A program made the position numbers and the translations under genes. 32,544 nucleotides of DNA from Anaerolineales bacterium. GTDB taxonomy: Bacteria > Chloroflexota > Anaerolineae > Anaerolineales > Villigracilaceae. The notes below the pieces were generated by a model. It saw only the letters and a program-made list of their open reading frames with translations, ran no database searches and was not told the DNA's origin. Below, piece by piece: positions 23,985 through 31,605 of the stretch. Where the stretch lies: NCBI GenBank assembly GCA_013360875.1, contig JABWAU010000031.1:1-32544 (forward strand). The letters run 5' to 3'. Positions within the stretch are counted from its first letter, which is position 1. Every line of letters starts with the position of its first letter.

Positions 23985-24989
23985 CTAAAAGTCATCGGTG
24001 GAGCGCACGATGTGCATACCAGCCTGGGCAAAGCGTTGATATGCCGCATCTGCCGCGTCAGTGTGATCCACAACACCCGGCACCACCACCGGCGAGGCGC
24101 AGTCATCGAGAAGATAGACCTTTTTCGCCAGCGCAGGATCGGTCGCCTGAATGTCATCGAGCAGGTCTGAGACGGTCCATGCCACGCAATGCGATTTTGC
24201 CTGCCCGGCGATGATGAGACGGTCGAACTGCTGCAACTGCGCGATAAATTTGGTGTTGCGCACGCCGAGCGTTTCGCCCATCGGTCCGCTCAGCACTTCG
24301 GGACCAATCGCGGAGTAGTTCTCGGTGAAGGGCTTGTCGCCTTTGATTTCGATGTCATATTGCGCGGCGCGGGCAATGGAATGGAAGAAGAGCGCCTCCT
24401 CCACCGCAGAAACCAGCGCGTGACCAATGCCGCCAAGCATGGCATGATAGGGCCAGATGGTGAGGGCGTATTTGCCTTTTCGCTCCAGTTCCTCGGCGTA
24501 GTGAATCATCATCTGCTGACCGTATTCCGGCGCAATGCCGAACTGGGCGGCGAGAGCAGGGTTGAATTTCCACCTGCCGCTTTGCAGGTCAGCGAGGTGA
24601 ATGTCGCTGTAAGGGGTGGGATGGTCGCCGTCGGCGTTGACGAAGAAGATGGCATGGAAGACCTGCAGGGTCTTGTGGGTGTCCATGGTGGCGGTGATGT
24701 GGGTAATGTCGCCGAGATGGCGGTAGATGAACTGACACAGGCGGGTGTTATCGTCCACCGCGCCGCGCCCGCTTCGCCCACCGACGAACAGCTCGAACTC
24801 CGGCATGCAGAAGGTGTTTTGCACATCAATCAGCAAAAGCCAGGTACGGGTCTGGTCGGCGGAGGCAGGCTGAACGGCGTATCGAAGCGCCCATTCCCGC
24901 GCCTGCTTTGCGCGTTCCTCGTAGGGAATCCGCCAGACCGCGCCGACCTTCCCGGCGTCGAAAAACTCAGGGATGGGTAATTTGTCCAT
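23985..24989 (-). CDS. Cysteine hydrolase, nicotinamidase/isochorismatase family
   Basis: A 334-residue member of the isochorismatase-like hydrolases. Visible features are the catalytic Asp55 in LLLIDVQNTF, the metal-site pair Asp103/His105 in TATMDTHK, and the nucleophile Cys268 in AGQAKSHCVAWTV. It is longer than ordinary nicotinamidases (about 180-220 residues), with an N-terminal extension of about 50 residues and an insertion around 120-200. Next to nicotinate phosphoribosyltransferase, nicotinamide deamidation is the natural guess, but the context is the main evidence. The start ATG 24989 has GGAG 6 bp upstream. An upstream in-frame ATG at 25028 would put the promoter inside the gene. 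Confidence 0.8.
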   Translation of the reverse strand: MDKLPIPEFFDAGKVGAVWRIPYEERAKQAREWALRYAVQPASADQTRTWLLLIDVQNTFCMPEFELFVGGRSGRGAVDDNTRLCQFIYRHLGDITHITATMDTHKTLQVFHAIFFVNADGDHPTPYSDIHLADLQSGRWKFNPALAAQFGIAPEYGQQMMIHYAEELERKGKYALTIWPYHAMLGGIGHALVSAVEEALFFHSIARAAQYDIEIKGDKPFTENYSAIGPEVLSGPMGETLGVRNTKFIAQLQQFDRLIIAGQAKSHCVAWTVSDLLDDIQATDPALAKKVYLLDDCASPVVVPGVVDHTDAADAAYQRFAQAGMHIVRSTDDF

Positions 24990-25005
24990 TTGTATCTCCG
25001 TTCCA

Positions 25006-25033
25006 ATTCTATACCCGTACAATTGCATGTCAA
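25006..25033 (-). promoter_or_regulatory. Promoter of the hydrolase gene
   Basis: On the minus strand, TTGACA (complement of 25028-25033) and TAGAAT (complement of 25006-25011) are 16 bp apart. The -35 is perfect. Transcription would start very near the ribosome site, giving a very short leader. Confidence 0.6.
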
Positions 25034-25049
25034 GTGCAATATCCGAGAG

Positions 25050-25078
25050 TTGACTTTTTTGCCTGATACCTTTAGACT
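25050..25078 (+). promoter_or_regulatory. Promoter of the FHA gene
   Basis: TTGACT (25050-25055) and TAGACT (25073-25078) are 17 bp apart, 29 bp before the start at 25108. The -35 box lies 17 bp from that of the divergent hydrolase promoter, so the two may compete or share control. Confidence 0.6.
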
Positions 25079-25107
25079 CGCATCATCACGACCGTCAAGG
25101 AGAAATC

Positions 25108-25689
25108 ATGGCGTCTCAATACCAATTGATCATGCGGACCGGTCCGACCCCCGGGGCGATATTTACACTGGAGGGGGACCAACTGAACGTCGGGCGCGAC
25201 TCATCGAACGACATTACGATCAACGACGCGGAAGTCTCACGCCGGCACGCCCGCCTGACCTTCCAGGGCGGGAAGTACGTGTTGGAGGATCTCGGCTCGA
25301 CCAACGGGACGTTTGTGAACGGCCAACGACTGGCTGGACCGCGCGTTCTGAAGGCGGGCGAGGTGGTCTCGTTCGGGGAACAGATCGTGCTGGTGTTCGA
25401 GGTGACGACGACCGATCCCGGCGCGACTGTGGTTTCGCCGCGCGCCGCAGTCGTGCCGTCCATTTCGCGCCCGCTGACCCCGCCGCCTCCGCCTGCGGAT
25501 TACGTCGGGAACGTGCCCGCCAGCCCCGCGCCTTCGGCAGCGCCCGCGCCCGCCAAAGGGATGAACATCCTGCCGATCATCATCGGCGTGGCTGTGTTGT
25601 TCTTTTTGTGCGTGTGCGTTGGAATCCTTTGGTATATTGACGCCAACTACCTGTGGTGCACGTTCTTCCCCTTTCTGGGCGGATGCTGA
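25108..25689 (+). CDS. FHA-domain membrane protein
   Basis: A 193-residue protein with an N-terminal forkhead-associated domain (about residues 5-98), which binds phosphothreonine peptides. Its conserved residues are seen in VGRDSSNDITI, SRRHARL, DLGSTNGTFVNG and LKAGEVVSFG. A Pro/Ala-rich linker (about 110-150) leads to one membrane helix (about 152-173) and a short Cys-containing tail. The FHA part would face the cytoplasm if the tail is outside. It suggests Ser/Thr kinase signalling, but no kinase is encoded here. It follows its own promoter and AAGGAG, and ends at a strong terminator, so it is a single-gene unit. Confidence 0.9.
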   Translation: MASQYQLIMRTGPTPGAIFTLEGDQLNVGRDSSNDITINDAEVSRRHARLTFQGGKYVLEDLGSTNGTFVNGQRLAGPRVLKAGEVVSFGEQIVLVFEVTTTDPGATVVSPRAAVVPSISRPLTPPPPPADYVGNVPASPAPSAAPAPAKGMNILPIIIGVAVLFFLCVCVGILWYIDANYLWCTFFPFLGGC

Positions 25690-25705
25690 CCAAGAGAGAG
25701 ATTGT

Positions 25706-25742
25706 CCCCGCAAGGCAATGAGCCTTGCGGGGTTTTTTGTTT
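25706..25742 (+). terminator. Intrinsic terminator of the FHA gene
   Basis: CCCCGCAAGGC (25706-25716) and GCCTTGCGGGG (25722-25732) form a perfect 11-bp stem with a 5-nt loop, followed by TTTTTTGTTT. Confidence 0.92.
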
Positions 25743-25747
25743 AACGG

Positions 25748-25776
25748 TTGCCAAACGCATCCCTCTTGGCTAGAAT
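25748..25776 (+). promoter_or_regulatory. Promoter of the AI-2E transporter gene
   Basis: TTGCCA (25748-25753) and TAGAAT (25771-25776) are 17 bp apart, 24 bp before the start at 25801. TTGGAG near 25787-25792 is the ribosome site. Confidence 0.6.
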
Positions 25777-25800
25777 AGGAACGAGTTTGGAGATCATTCG

Positions 25801-27081
25801 ATGGAACAGAAGACGACCGCATCGCCGCGTTGGAGCGCCACCACAAAACTGCTTGTCGGGCTGGTTATGCTCGGCATTGCAACCTTTCTCCTTTACCGCT
25901 TTTCAAACCTGATCCCGCCGTTGATGATCATCTTCATCATCACATATCTGCTCCATCCAATCACCGCCGCCTTCTCGCGCGCGCTGCGCATCCCATGGAA
26001 ACTTTCGGTCAACATCATTTACCTGTTGATCGTCATTGTCCTGATCGGTCTGCTCACCTGGGGCGGCGTCGGGCTGGTGGGACAGGCGCAAAGTCTCGCC
26101 AGTTCCATTCAGGGCATCGTCCGCGACCTGCCAAGATACCTCACGCAACTCTCCACGCAGGTCTTTACAATCGGTCCGTATACGCTGGACATGCGGACGT
26201 TCGATCTCCCCACCCTCAGCGATCAATTGCTTTCGTTCATCCAGCCCCTGCTCAGCCGCACCGGCAACATCGTCGGCGCGGTGGCGGGCGGCGCAGCGAC
26301 CACCCTCGGCTGGACGCTCTTCATCCTGACCGTCTCCTACTTCGTCATGGCGGAGAGCAGCGGCTTGCGCGAAGACCTCCTGAAGATCGAGATTCCCGGC
26401 TACACGGAGGACCTGCGGAGATTGGGCAGTGAACTCAGCCGCATCTGGAATGCCTTCCTGCGCGGGCAGATCATCGTCTTCATGCTCGCGCTGGCTATTT
26501 ATTCGATCGTCCTGCCCGCGCTGGGGGTGCGCTACGCCATCGGCATCGCCTTCCTGGCGGGGCTGGCGAAATTCCTGCCGTATATCGGTCCAGCCATCAC
26601 GTGGATCATCATGGCGCTGGTCACGTTCTTCCAGCCGGTCAAGCCCTTCGGCCTCCAGCCGCTGAGTTACATGTTGATCGTGGTGATCACCACCTCCCTC
26701 ATTGACTGGTTCATGGATAACTTCATCACGCCGCGCATCATGGCGCGCACGTTGAGGGTGCATCCCGCCGCGGTGCTGGTTGCCGCCCTCATCGCCGCCA
26801 ACCTGCTGGGACTGCTGGGCGTCATCATCGCCGCGCCCTTCCTTGCCACGTTCCTGTTGCTGGGCAGGTACATCATGCGCAAGATGTTCGACCTCGATCC
26901 CTGGCCCGGAAAGGAGGAGACTCCCTCCCCGCCCGGCGTCGGTGAGATCGTGAAAAATCTTGCCCGGTTTTGGAGGTCCCGTTTCGCCAAAAACGAGGAT
27001 GAAGCAAAACCCAAAAAGGAGAAGAAGAATGAGCAACAACCACAACGAACCAAAAACAGAAACGATCGCGGAAACCGATAA
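25801..27081 (+). CDS. AI-2E family transporter
   Basis: A 426-residue polytopic membrane protein of the AI-2E/YdgG-PerM family. There are two pairs of helices at the N-terminus, a soluble segment (about 95-160), and the C-terminal helical group with the family's RGQIIVFMLALAIY, AFLAGLAKFLPYIGPAI, DNFITPRIMARTLRVHPA and LLGLLGVIIAAPFLATF. Members export signals, ions or other small solutes; the substrate here cannot be told. The tail after residue 390 is highly charged (KPKKEKKNEQQPQ...), and its last 53 bases overlap the next small gene in another frame. Confidence 0.9.
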   Translation: MEQKTTASPRWSATTKLLVGLVMLGIATFLLYRFSNLIPPLMIIFIITYLLHPITAAFSRALRIPWKLSVNIIYLLIVIVLIGLLTWGGVGLVGQAQSLASSIQGIVRDLPRYLTQLSTQVFTIGPYTLDMRTFDLPTLSDQLLSFIQPLLSRTGNIVGAVAGGAATTLGWTLFILTVSYFVMAESSGLREDLLKIEIPGYTEDLRRLGSELSRIWNAFLRGQIIVFMLALAIYSIVLPALGVRYAIGIAFLAGLAKFLPYIGPAITWIIMALVTFFQPVKPFGLQPLSYMLIVVITTSLIDWFMDNFITPRIMARTLRVHPAAVLVAALIAANLLGLLGVIIAAPFLATFLLLGRYIMRKMFDLDPWPGKEETPSPPGVGEIVKNLARFWRSRFAKNEDEAKPKKEKKNEQQPQRTKNRNDRGNR

Positions 27082-27211
27082 CTTTTTCGCGTGGAAAGCC
27101 GAAGAGCCGGACGGAGAGACCACCTATCACATCGAGTTGAACAACGTCACCGTGCATTTCTTCGAGGAGGAGTGGAGGGAGTTTCTTCAACTGGTCCGCA
27201 ATCTGGGATGA
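27029..27211 (+). CDS. Small conserved-looking acidic protein overlapping the transporter
   Basis: ATG 27029 has a strong ribosome site (AAAGGAG, 7 bp upstream) inside the end of the transporter gene, in a different frame. The 60-residue product has a polar N-terminus and a compact second half (FFAWKAEEPDGETTYHIELN, then VTVHFFEEEWREFLQLVRNL) that looks like two strands and a helix. The overlap of 53 bases suggests translational coupling with the transporter. The family is unknown. Confidence 0.7.
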   Translation: MSNNHNEPKTETIAETDNFFAWKAEEPDGETTYHIELNNVTVHFFEEEWREFLQLVRNLG

Positions 27212-27253
27212 TTTCCGGGAGAAAGGCGGCAGCCGCCTGATGAACCAATTCAA

Positions 27254-28243
27254 ATGAAACTCAACAACACCATCACAGACGTGCGCGGGGTCGAAGTGGG
27301 ACACGCGCAGGACAATGAAGCATTAACCGGTTGTACCGTCGTCCTTTGCCGCAAGGGAGCCGTTGCCGGCGTGGACGTGCGCGGCGGCGCGCCCGGCACG
27401 CGCGAGACCGACCTGCTCGACCCGGTCAACCTTGTCGAAAAAGTTCACGCCGTCGTTCTATCCGGCGGTTCCGCGTTCGGGTTGGACGCGGCGAGCGGCG
27501 TGATGAAATATCTCGAAGAGAACAGGATCGGATTCAACACCGGCGCCGCGAAAGTCCCCATTGTCCCTTCGGCTATTCTCTACGACCTGAACATCGGTCG
27601 CGCGGACGTTCGGCCTGATTCCGCGATGGGATATCGCGCGGCATCCTCAGCTTCCTCCTCCGCGCCTGCGGAGGGGAACGTCGGCGTGGGGACGGGGGCT
27701 TCGGTGGGGAAAATGTTCGGGTCGAGTCTCGCAACCAAATCGGGAGTCGGAACCGCATCCATGAACGTCGGCGGGGGAGTCATCGTGGGCGCGCTGGTGG
27801 CGGTCAACGCGTGGGGCGATGTCGTTGATCCAACGACAAATGAAATCGTCGCGGGACTTCGTTCAGGGAGAGTCGGTCCGCTGCGCGTGGGCGGGAAAGG
27901 TTATTTTGCCGATACGCTGGCGATGTTGAAAAAACCGGTTGGGCGCGCGCTGCTCGGGTTTGCGACGCGCGCCAACACGGTCATCGGCGTGGTGGCAACA
28001 AATGCCCGGTTGACCAAGGCGGGAGCGACGAAGGTGGCACAGATGGCGCACGACGGCATTGCCCGCGCGATCCGCCCCGCCCACACCCTGCTCGACGGCG
28101 ACACGCTCTTCGCCCTTTCCACCGGCGCCCGCAAAGCGGACGTCACGACCGTCGGCGCGTTCGCGGCGGAGGCGGTTGTGCAGGCGATCCTGCGCGCGGT
28201 GAGAAGCGCAGAGGCGGCTGGCGGCTTGCCGGGCGCGAAATAA
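27254..28243 (+). CDS. P1 family (S58/DmpA-like) peptidase
   Basis: A 329-residue member of the DmpA/ornithine-acetyltransferase fold, which cleaves itself and then acts as an aminopeptidase or amidase. Family features: ITDVRGVEVGHAQ, GVDVRGGAPGTRETDLLDP, VVLSGGSAFGLDAASGV, VPIVPSAILYDL, GVGTGASVGK and GVGTASM, and the self-cleavage/nucleophile segment NTVIGVVATNARLTKA (about residues 237-252). The start ATG 27254 has no clear ribosome site and follows a short AGGCGGC-A-GCCGCCT palindrome (27224-27238). The natural substrate is not predictable. Confidence 0.88.
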   Translation: MKLNNTITDVRGVEVGHAQDNEALTGCTVVLCRKGAVAGVDVRGGAPGTRETDLLDPVNLVEKVHAVVLSGGSAFGLDAASGVMKYLEENRIGFNTGAAKVPIVPSAILYDLNIGRADVRPDSAMGYRAASSASSSAPAEGNVGVGTGASVGKMFGSSLATKSGVGTASMNVGGGVIVGALVAVNAWGDVVDPTTNEIVAGLRSGRVGPLRVGGKGYFADTLAMLKKPVGRALLGFATRANTVIGVVATNARLTKAGATKVAQMAHDGIARAIRPAHTLLDGDTLFALSTGARKADVTTVGAFAAEAVVQAILRAVRSAEAAGGLPGAK

Positions 28244-28252
28244 TCCCCTTTT

Positions 28253-29917
28253 ATGGAACGACGCAAATACCTTCCTGCCATCCTGCCCGGCGCGCTAGCA
28301 TCCTATTTCGCGCTGGGCTTCCTCCAGAACTTTTACCCGTCGTTGTGGGGGGGCATCCTGTTCACCGTTCTCCTGAACGTCGCCTTCACGCTCGCGTTCG
28401 AGATCATCCTTGAGCGTTTCGCGGGCGCATTGCGGAGCGCTCCCCAGGAAAAACTGCTCTCCCTCGGCGTCCTGACGCTCGGCATAACGTTCATGGTCCT
28501 CACCCTCCGCCTGCTCGCCCAATACCTCAAACTCTTTTCTTTCGACTTTTTTCTACCCGATCCGCAGTTTGTCCTGCCATTCCTCGGCTTGACCGCGGCA
28601 ACCCAAGTCGGACTGATCTTCCTTCTCCCAAAACTGGATGCGACCGGCTGGCGCACATCCCCGTTTATACTCTGGATCAAGCGCGTCCTGCCGGGACTTT
28701 TGCTTGCCTCCACCATCTCGGCCTCTGCCTACGCCTTTGCCACCGTCCTCGTCGAGGTCGAGCCTCCTTTCGCCGATAACTACTTCGACACCGATTCCCC
28801 CTTCTGGCTGAACTTCATGACCGCCCCGCCCGACCAGTTAATGATCATGCGGGCCGTCCACCCGATGGCGCTCCTGATCTTCCGCCCGGCGGCATGGCTG
28901 TTCTCCCTGTTCCTGAACGGTGACAAGTTCCACGGCGCGATCCTGCTCAACTCGCTGTTCGGCGGCGTCTGCGTCTTTCTGGCGTGGTCCTTCTTCAAGT
29001 CACGGACCAGGAACACGACCTATGCCCTGCTGATGGCGTCCCTGCTGGGGATCTCGGTCTCGCATTTCCTGTTGAGCGTTTTCCTCGAGTCCTACATCTT
29101 CTCGGCGGCGGCGCTCCTCGCCTTCGTCCTGCTCATGGGAAACGGGGAAAAGCGGCTCACGCGCCTCGTCCCGGTCGGCTTGTTGACCTTCGGCATCACC
29201 ATCACGAACTTCGTCCAGACCTGCATCGCCTTCCTCCTTGTGCGGCGGGACATCAAAGGACTCGTCAAGTACGTCCTGATCGTACTGGCGCTGGCGGCGG
29301 TACTGGCGTTCGTCCAGCATGCCCTGTACCCGTCCAGCGAGCCTTTCTACTTCGTCAGCAACCTGACCGGCGAAAGCGTCTACCGCTATGACCTGTTCGA
29401 GGTCCCAGCCTCGGCGGTGGTCAGCCGCGCGAACGTCATCTTCAGGAACATCGCCCTCTTCAGCGTAGTCGCGCCGCGTCCGCTCGTTTTTCTCGAGGAA
29501 CTCGGCTGTACCTTCCCCTGTTTCAACACCATCCGCTACTACCGGGGAGCGTACCAGTATGCCTCCTACATCGGCTTCAGCAGCCTGCTTGCACGGATAT
29601 GGTTCCTCCTACTGCTCGCCGCAGGCGGACTCTTCGCGTGGAAACTGCTCAAGTCGCCGAGGGAGGCGTCTCTGCAGGCGGCGCTCGCCCTGAACCTGCT
29701 CTTCAACTTCATCCTGCACATGAACTACGGTGACGATCCCCTGCTCTACTCCCCCAACTGGACGTATGCACTCGTGTTGTTCTTCGGCATCTCGTTCGAG
29801 AAACCGGCGGAGAAAAAGTGGCTTCAGTTTGCCCTGCTCCTCTTTTTGGCTGCGCTCGTGGTCAACAACCTGGAATTCCTCCACAAGGTGCTGGAGGCGG
29901 TCCTGCCTTTCAAGTAG
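28253..29917 (+). CDS. Polytopic membrane protein of unknown function
   Basis: A 554-residue protein with about a dozen hydrophobic segments. A mid-protein loop with acidic residues follows the fourth or fifth helix (VEVEPPFADNYFDTDSPFWLNF, then MIMRAVHPMALLIFRPAAW). The overall layout, with a first extracytoplasmic acidic loop and a late segment HMNYGDDPLLYSPNWTYALVLFF, resembles membrane glycosyltransferases of the GT-C type, but no diagnostic motif is certain. The start is 9 bp after the peptidase stop with no ribosome site. It ends at a bidirectional terminator. Confidence 0.8.
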   Translation: MERRKYLPAILPGALASYFALGFLQNFYPSLWGGILFTVLLNVAFTLAFEIILERFAGALRSAPQEKLLSLGVLTLGITFMVLTLRLLAQYLKLFSFDFFLPDPQFVLPFLGLTAATQVGLIFLLPKLDATGWRTSPFILWIKRVLPGLLLASTISASAYAFATVLVEVEPPFADNYFDTDSPFWLNFMTAPPDQLMIMRAVHPMALLIFRPAAWLFSLFLNGDKFHGAILLNSLFGGVCVFLAWSFFKSRTRNTTYALLMASLLGISVSHFLLSVFLESYIFSAAALLAFVLLMGNGEKRLTRLVPVGLLTFGITITNFVQTCIAFLLVRRDIKGLVKYVLIVLALAAVLAFVQHALYPSSEPFYFVSNLTGESVYRYDLFEVPASAVVSRANVIFRNIALFSVVAPRPLVFLEELGCTFPCFNTIRYYRGAYQYASYIGFSSLLARIWFLLLLAAGGLFAWKLLKSPREASLQAALALNLLFNFILHMNYGDDPLLYSPNWTYALVLFFGISFEKPAEKKWLQFALLLFLAALVVNNLEFLHKVLEAVLPFK

Positions 29918-29929
29918 GGGGAAACAAAC

Positions 29930-29969
29930 AAAAACGGGATGGTCTGTGCAAACCGTCCCGTTTTTGTTT
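29930..29969. terminator. Bidirectional terminator
   Basis: A 14-nt arm, AAAAACGGGATGGT (29930-29943), pairs with ACCGTCCCGTTTTT (29952-29965), with one G-T pair and an 8-nt loop. It gives a U-tract on both strands, between the converging membrane-protein and holin-like genes. Confidence 0.9.
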
Positions 29970-29983
29970 TGCCGTTGCTGGCT

Positions 29984-30364
29984 CTAACGCCTGCCCTTCA
30001 ACTCATCCTTCAGGATCATGGTCATCACGACGCTTACGACGCTGACGATCAGACCGCCGAGGAAGGCGTTCCACCAGACGGGATCGCTGATGAGAAGGGC
30101 GATGCCGAACCACTGACCGACCACGCTCGTCAGCCAGAACAGGAAGGTGTTGATGACCAGCGTGAACAAGCCCAGGGTGAGGATGATCAACGGGCAGGTG
30201 AGGAACTTGAGCAGGGGGCGGAACAACGCATTGATAACCCCGAAGATCAGCGCCAGCCAGATCAGCGAAACCATGCCGCTTCGCAGGTCAATGCCCGGTA
30301 CGATCAGCACCGCCAGATACAGCGCGATGGCGTTGATAAGCAGACGCAGGATGAATTTGGTCAT
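29984..30364 (-). CDS. Holin-like 4-TM membrane protein (YvlD/PF04020 type)
   Basis: A 126-residue protein with four hydrophobic helices. The sequence FILRLLINAIALYLAVLIVPGI, then LIWLALIFGVINALFRPLLKFLTCPL and LGLFTLVINTFLFWLT, is characteristic of the family annotated as phage holin 4_2 / YvlD. Despite the name these are chromosomal proteins, often linked to membrane stress, and nothing phage-like is nearby. AGGAG lies 8 bp before the start. The upstream gap 30365-30486 shows no certain promoter. Confidence 0.88.
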   Translation of the reverse strand: MTKFILRLLINAIALYLAVLIVPGIDLRSGMVSLIWLALIFGVINALFRPLLKFLTCPLIILTLGLFTLVINTFLFWLTSVVGQWFGIALLISDPVWWNAFLGGLIVSVVSVVMTMILKDELKGRR

Positions 30365-30486
30365 TTTCTTCTCCTCTCGGTTCGGCGCGTCAACCCGGGG
30401 AAGTTATCGAAACCGCACAGACTCGTTTTATGTGACGGAGTTTCTTCCTTCCACTCGGGATGGCTGACCGTTCTGAAACTGTCACC

Positions 30487-31503
30487 TCATTTACGCAAAG
30501 GATCGTTCCGGGTTGCAGGCTGGGCGCGCATCCAGATCAATGTGCGGCGTTCGGTGAAGCCCGCCGCGAGGAACGCCTCCGTCATTTCACCTGCGGGATA
30601 TTCCAGGGAAAGCGTGGAACGATTGGGTAGCGTCCGCCGGGCATGGATAAGCAGAAGGGCAAGCGCCTCGGCGGAGGTTTCGCCTCCCTCGTCCGTACCA
30701 ATGCCCGTCGCCGCGAAAAGGGAATCGGACCTGCCCCCGCGCGGCGCCCACGATAATGTGGCGAGCAACCTATCGCCGCATATCGCCGCCCATTGTTTGA
30801 TGTTCACGTCAACGAACAAAAGGTAGAGCCAGTTCATGAGTCCGGGCCGAAGGGAGTTAAGGTTGAAGGAACGGTACCAGCCCAAAACGTCGGGGTGGAG
30901 GCGGCGAAGCCAGTCCTGTTGTTGGAGCCAAAAGCGCGGGTGACGCGGAACGATCTGTATATCGGAATCGGGCAGGGAGGGAGGGTCGGTCTTCGCTACC
31001 CACGTGGCGCGCCGGGTGATCTCCTTAAATCCCAACTGCTGATAGAGTTCGATGGCGCCGGGGTTGTCGTCGCGAACGTGGAGCCAGAGCGCGGATGCTT
31101 TTTTATCCCAGCCATATTTCATGGCGCGCTGGGTAAGGATGCGGGCAATACCCCGGCGGCGATATTCGGGATGCACCGCGATGTTCGCAATGAGATAGAT
31201 GCGCCTACCCTGATCGCGAAAGGGAATGAGGCTGGCATTGCCAACGATGCGTCCGTCCTCCTCCCACACATACCCTGTCATCGGCATGGAGGCGTTCTCC
31301 GTCATGTTCGACGCCCAGCGCAGGAAACCGTCGTCGCGGCTGGCGCGGCGCATGTCATTCACGTACCGCTGACCGTCGTTGTCCATCGTGCTGGCAAAGC
31401 ACAGTTCGATCAGGTCGGCAACCGCGGACAGGTCGCGGAACATGTTCATCGCGCGCATGTGCGGATGATCCTTGTTCTGCACGGAAATGCTGACTGTGCT
31501 CAT
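30487..31503 (-). CDS. GNAT-family N-acetyltransferase
   Basis: A 338-residue protein. The N-terminal half is a GNAT domain with the acetyl-CoA-binding signature IANIAVHPEYRRRGIARILTQRA (about residues 108-130) followed by NPGAIELYQQLGFKEI (about 147-162). The C-terminal half (190-338) looks like a second, degenerate GNAT-like fold (AEALALLLIHARRTLPNRSTLSLEYPAG...AFLAAGFTERRTLIWM). The acceptor is unknown. A perfect minus-strand TATAAT ends 8 bp before the start codon with no ribosome site, so the mRNA is probably leaderless. Confidence 0.88.
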   Translation of the reverse strand: MSTVSISVQNKDHPHMRAMNMFRDLSAVADLIELCFASTMDNDGQRYVNDMRRASRDDGFLRWASNMTENASMPMTGYVWEEDGRIVGNASLIPFRDQGRRIYLIANIAVHPEYRRRGIARILTQRAMKYGWDKKASALWLHVRDDNPGAIELYQQLGFKEITRRATWVAKTDPPSLPDSDIQIVPRHPRFWLQQQDWLRRLHPDVLGWYRSFNLNSLRPGLMNWLYLLFVDVNIKQWAAICGDRLLATLSWAPRGGRSDSLFAATGIGTDEGGETSAEALALLLIHARRTLPNRSTLSLEYPAGEMTEAFLAAGFTERRTLIWMRAQPATRNDPLRK

Positions 31504-31511
31504 TAGGGGGA

Positions 31512-31517
31512 ATTATA
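31512..31517 (-). promoter_or_regulatory. -10 box for a leaderless GNAT transcript
   Basis: ATTATA on the plus strand reads TATAAT on the minus strand, 8 bp before the ATG at 31503. Transcription should start at or next to the start codon. No consensus -35 is seen. Confidence 0.55.
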
Positions 31518-31593
31518 GCCGCGTTTGTTCGTGAAGTGACGCTTCGGGAGCGTTCCCTGTCATGAAAATGCCATCCGATTCGATTGCATCGGG

Positions 31594-31599
31594 TAGAAT
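31594..31599 (+). promoter_or_regulatory. -10 box for a leaderless DUF389 transcript
   Basis: TAGAAT lies 6 bp before ATG 31606 and there is no ribosome binding site between them. This makes a leaderless mRNA likely. Confidence 0.45.
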
Positions 31600-31605
31600 A
31601 AAAAT

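Noticed and set aside
24189-24980. 263-codon plus-strand frame opposite the cysteine hydrolase
   Set aside because: It lies fully antisense to a gene with clear catalytic motifs, starts without a ribosome site and has no recognisable domain.
29984-30364. Phage remnant suggested by the holin-like gene
   Set aside because: This 4-TM family is chromosomal in many bacteria, and no other phage gene or attachment site is present.
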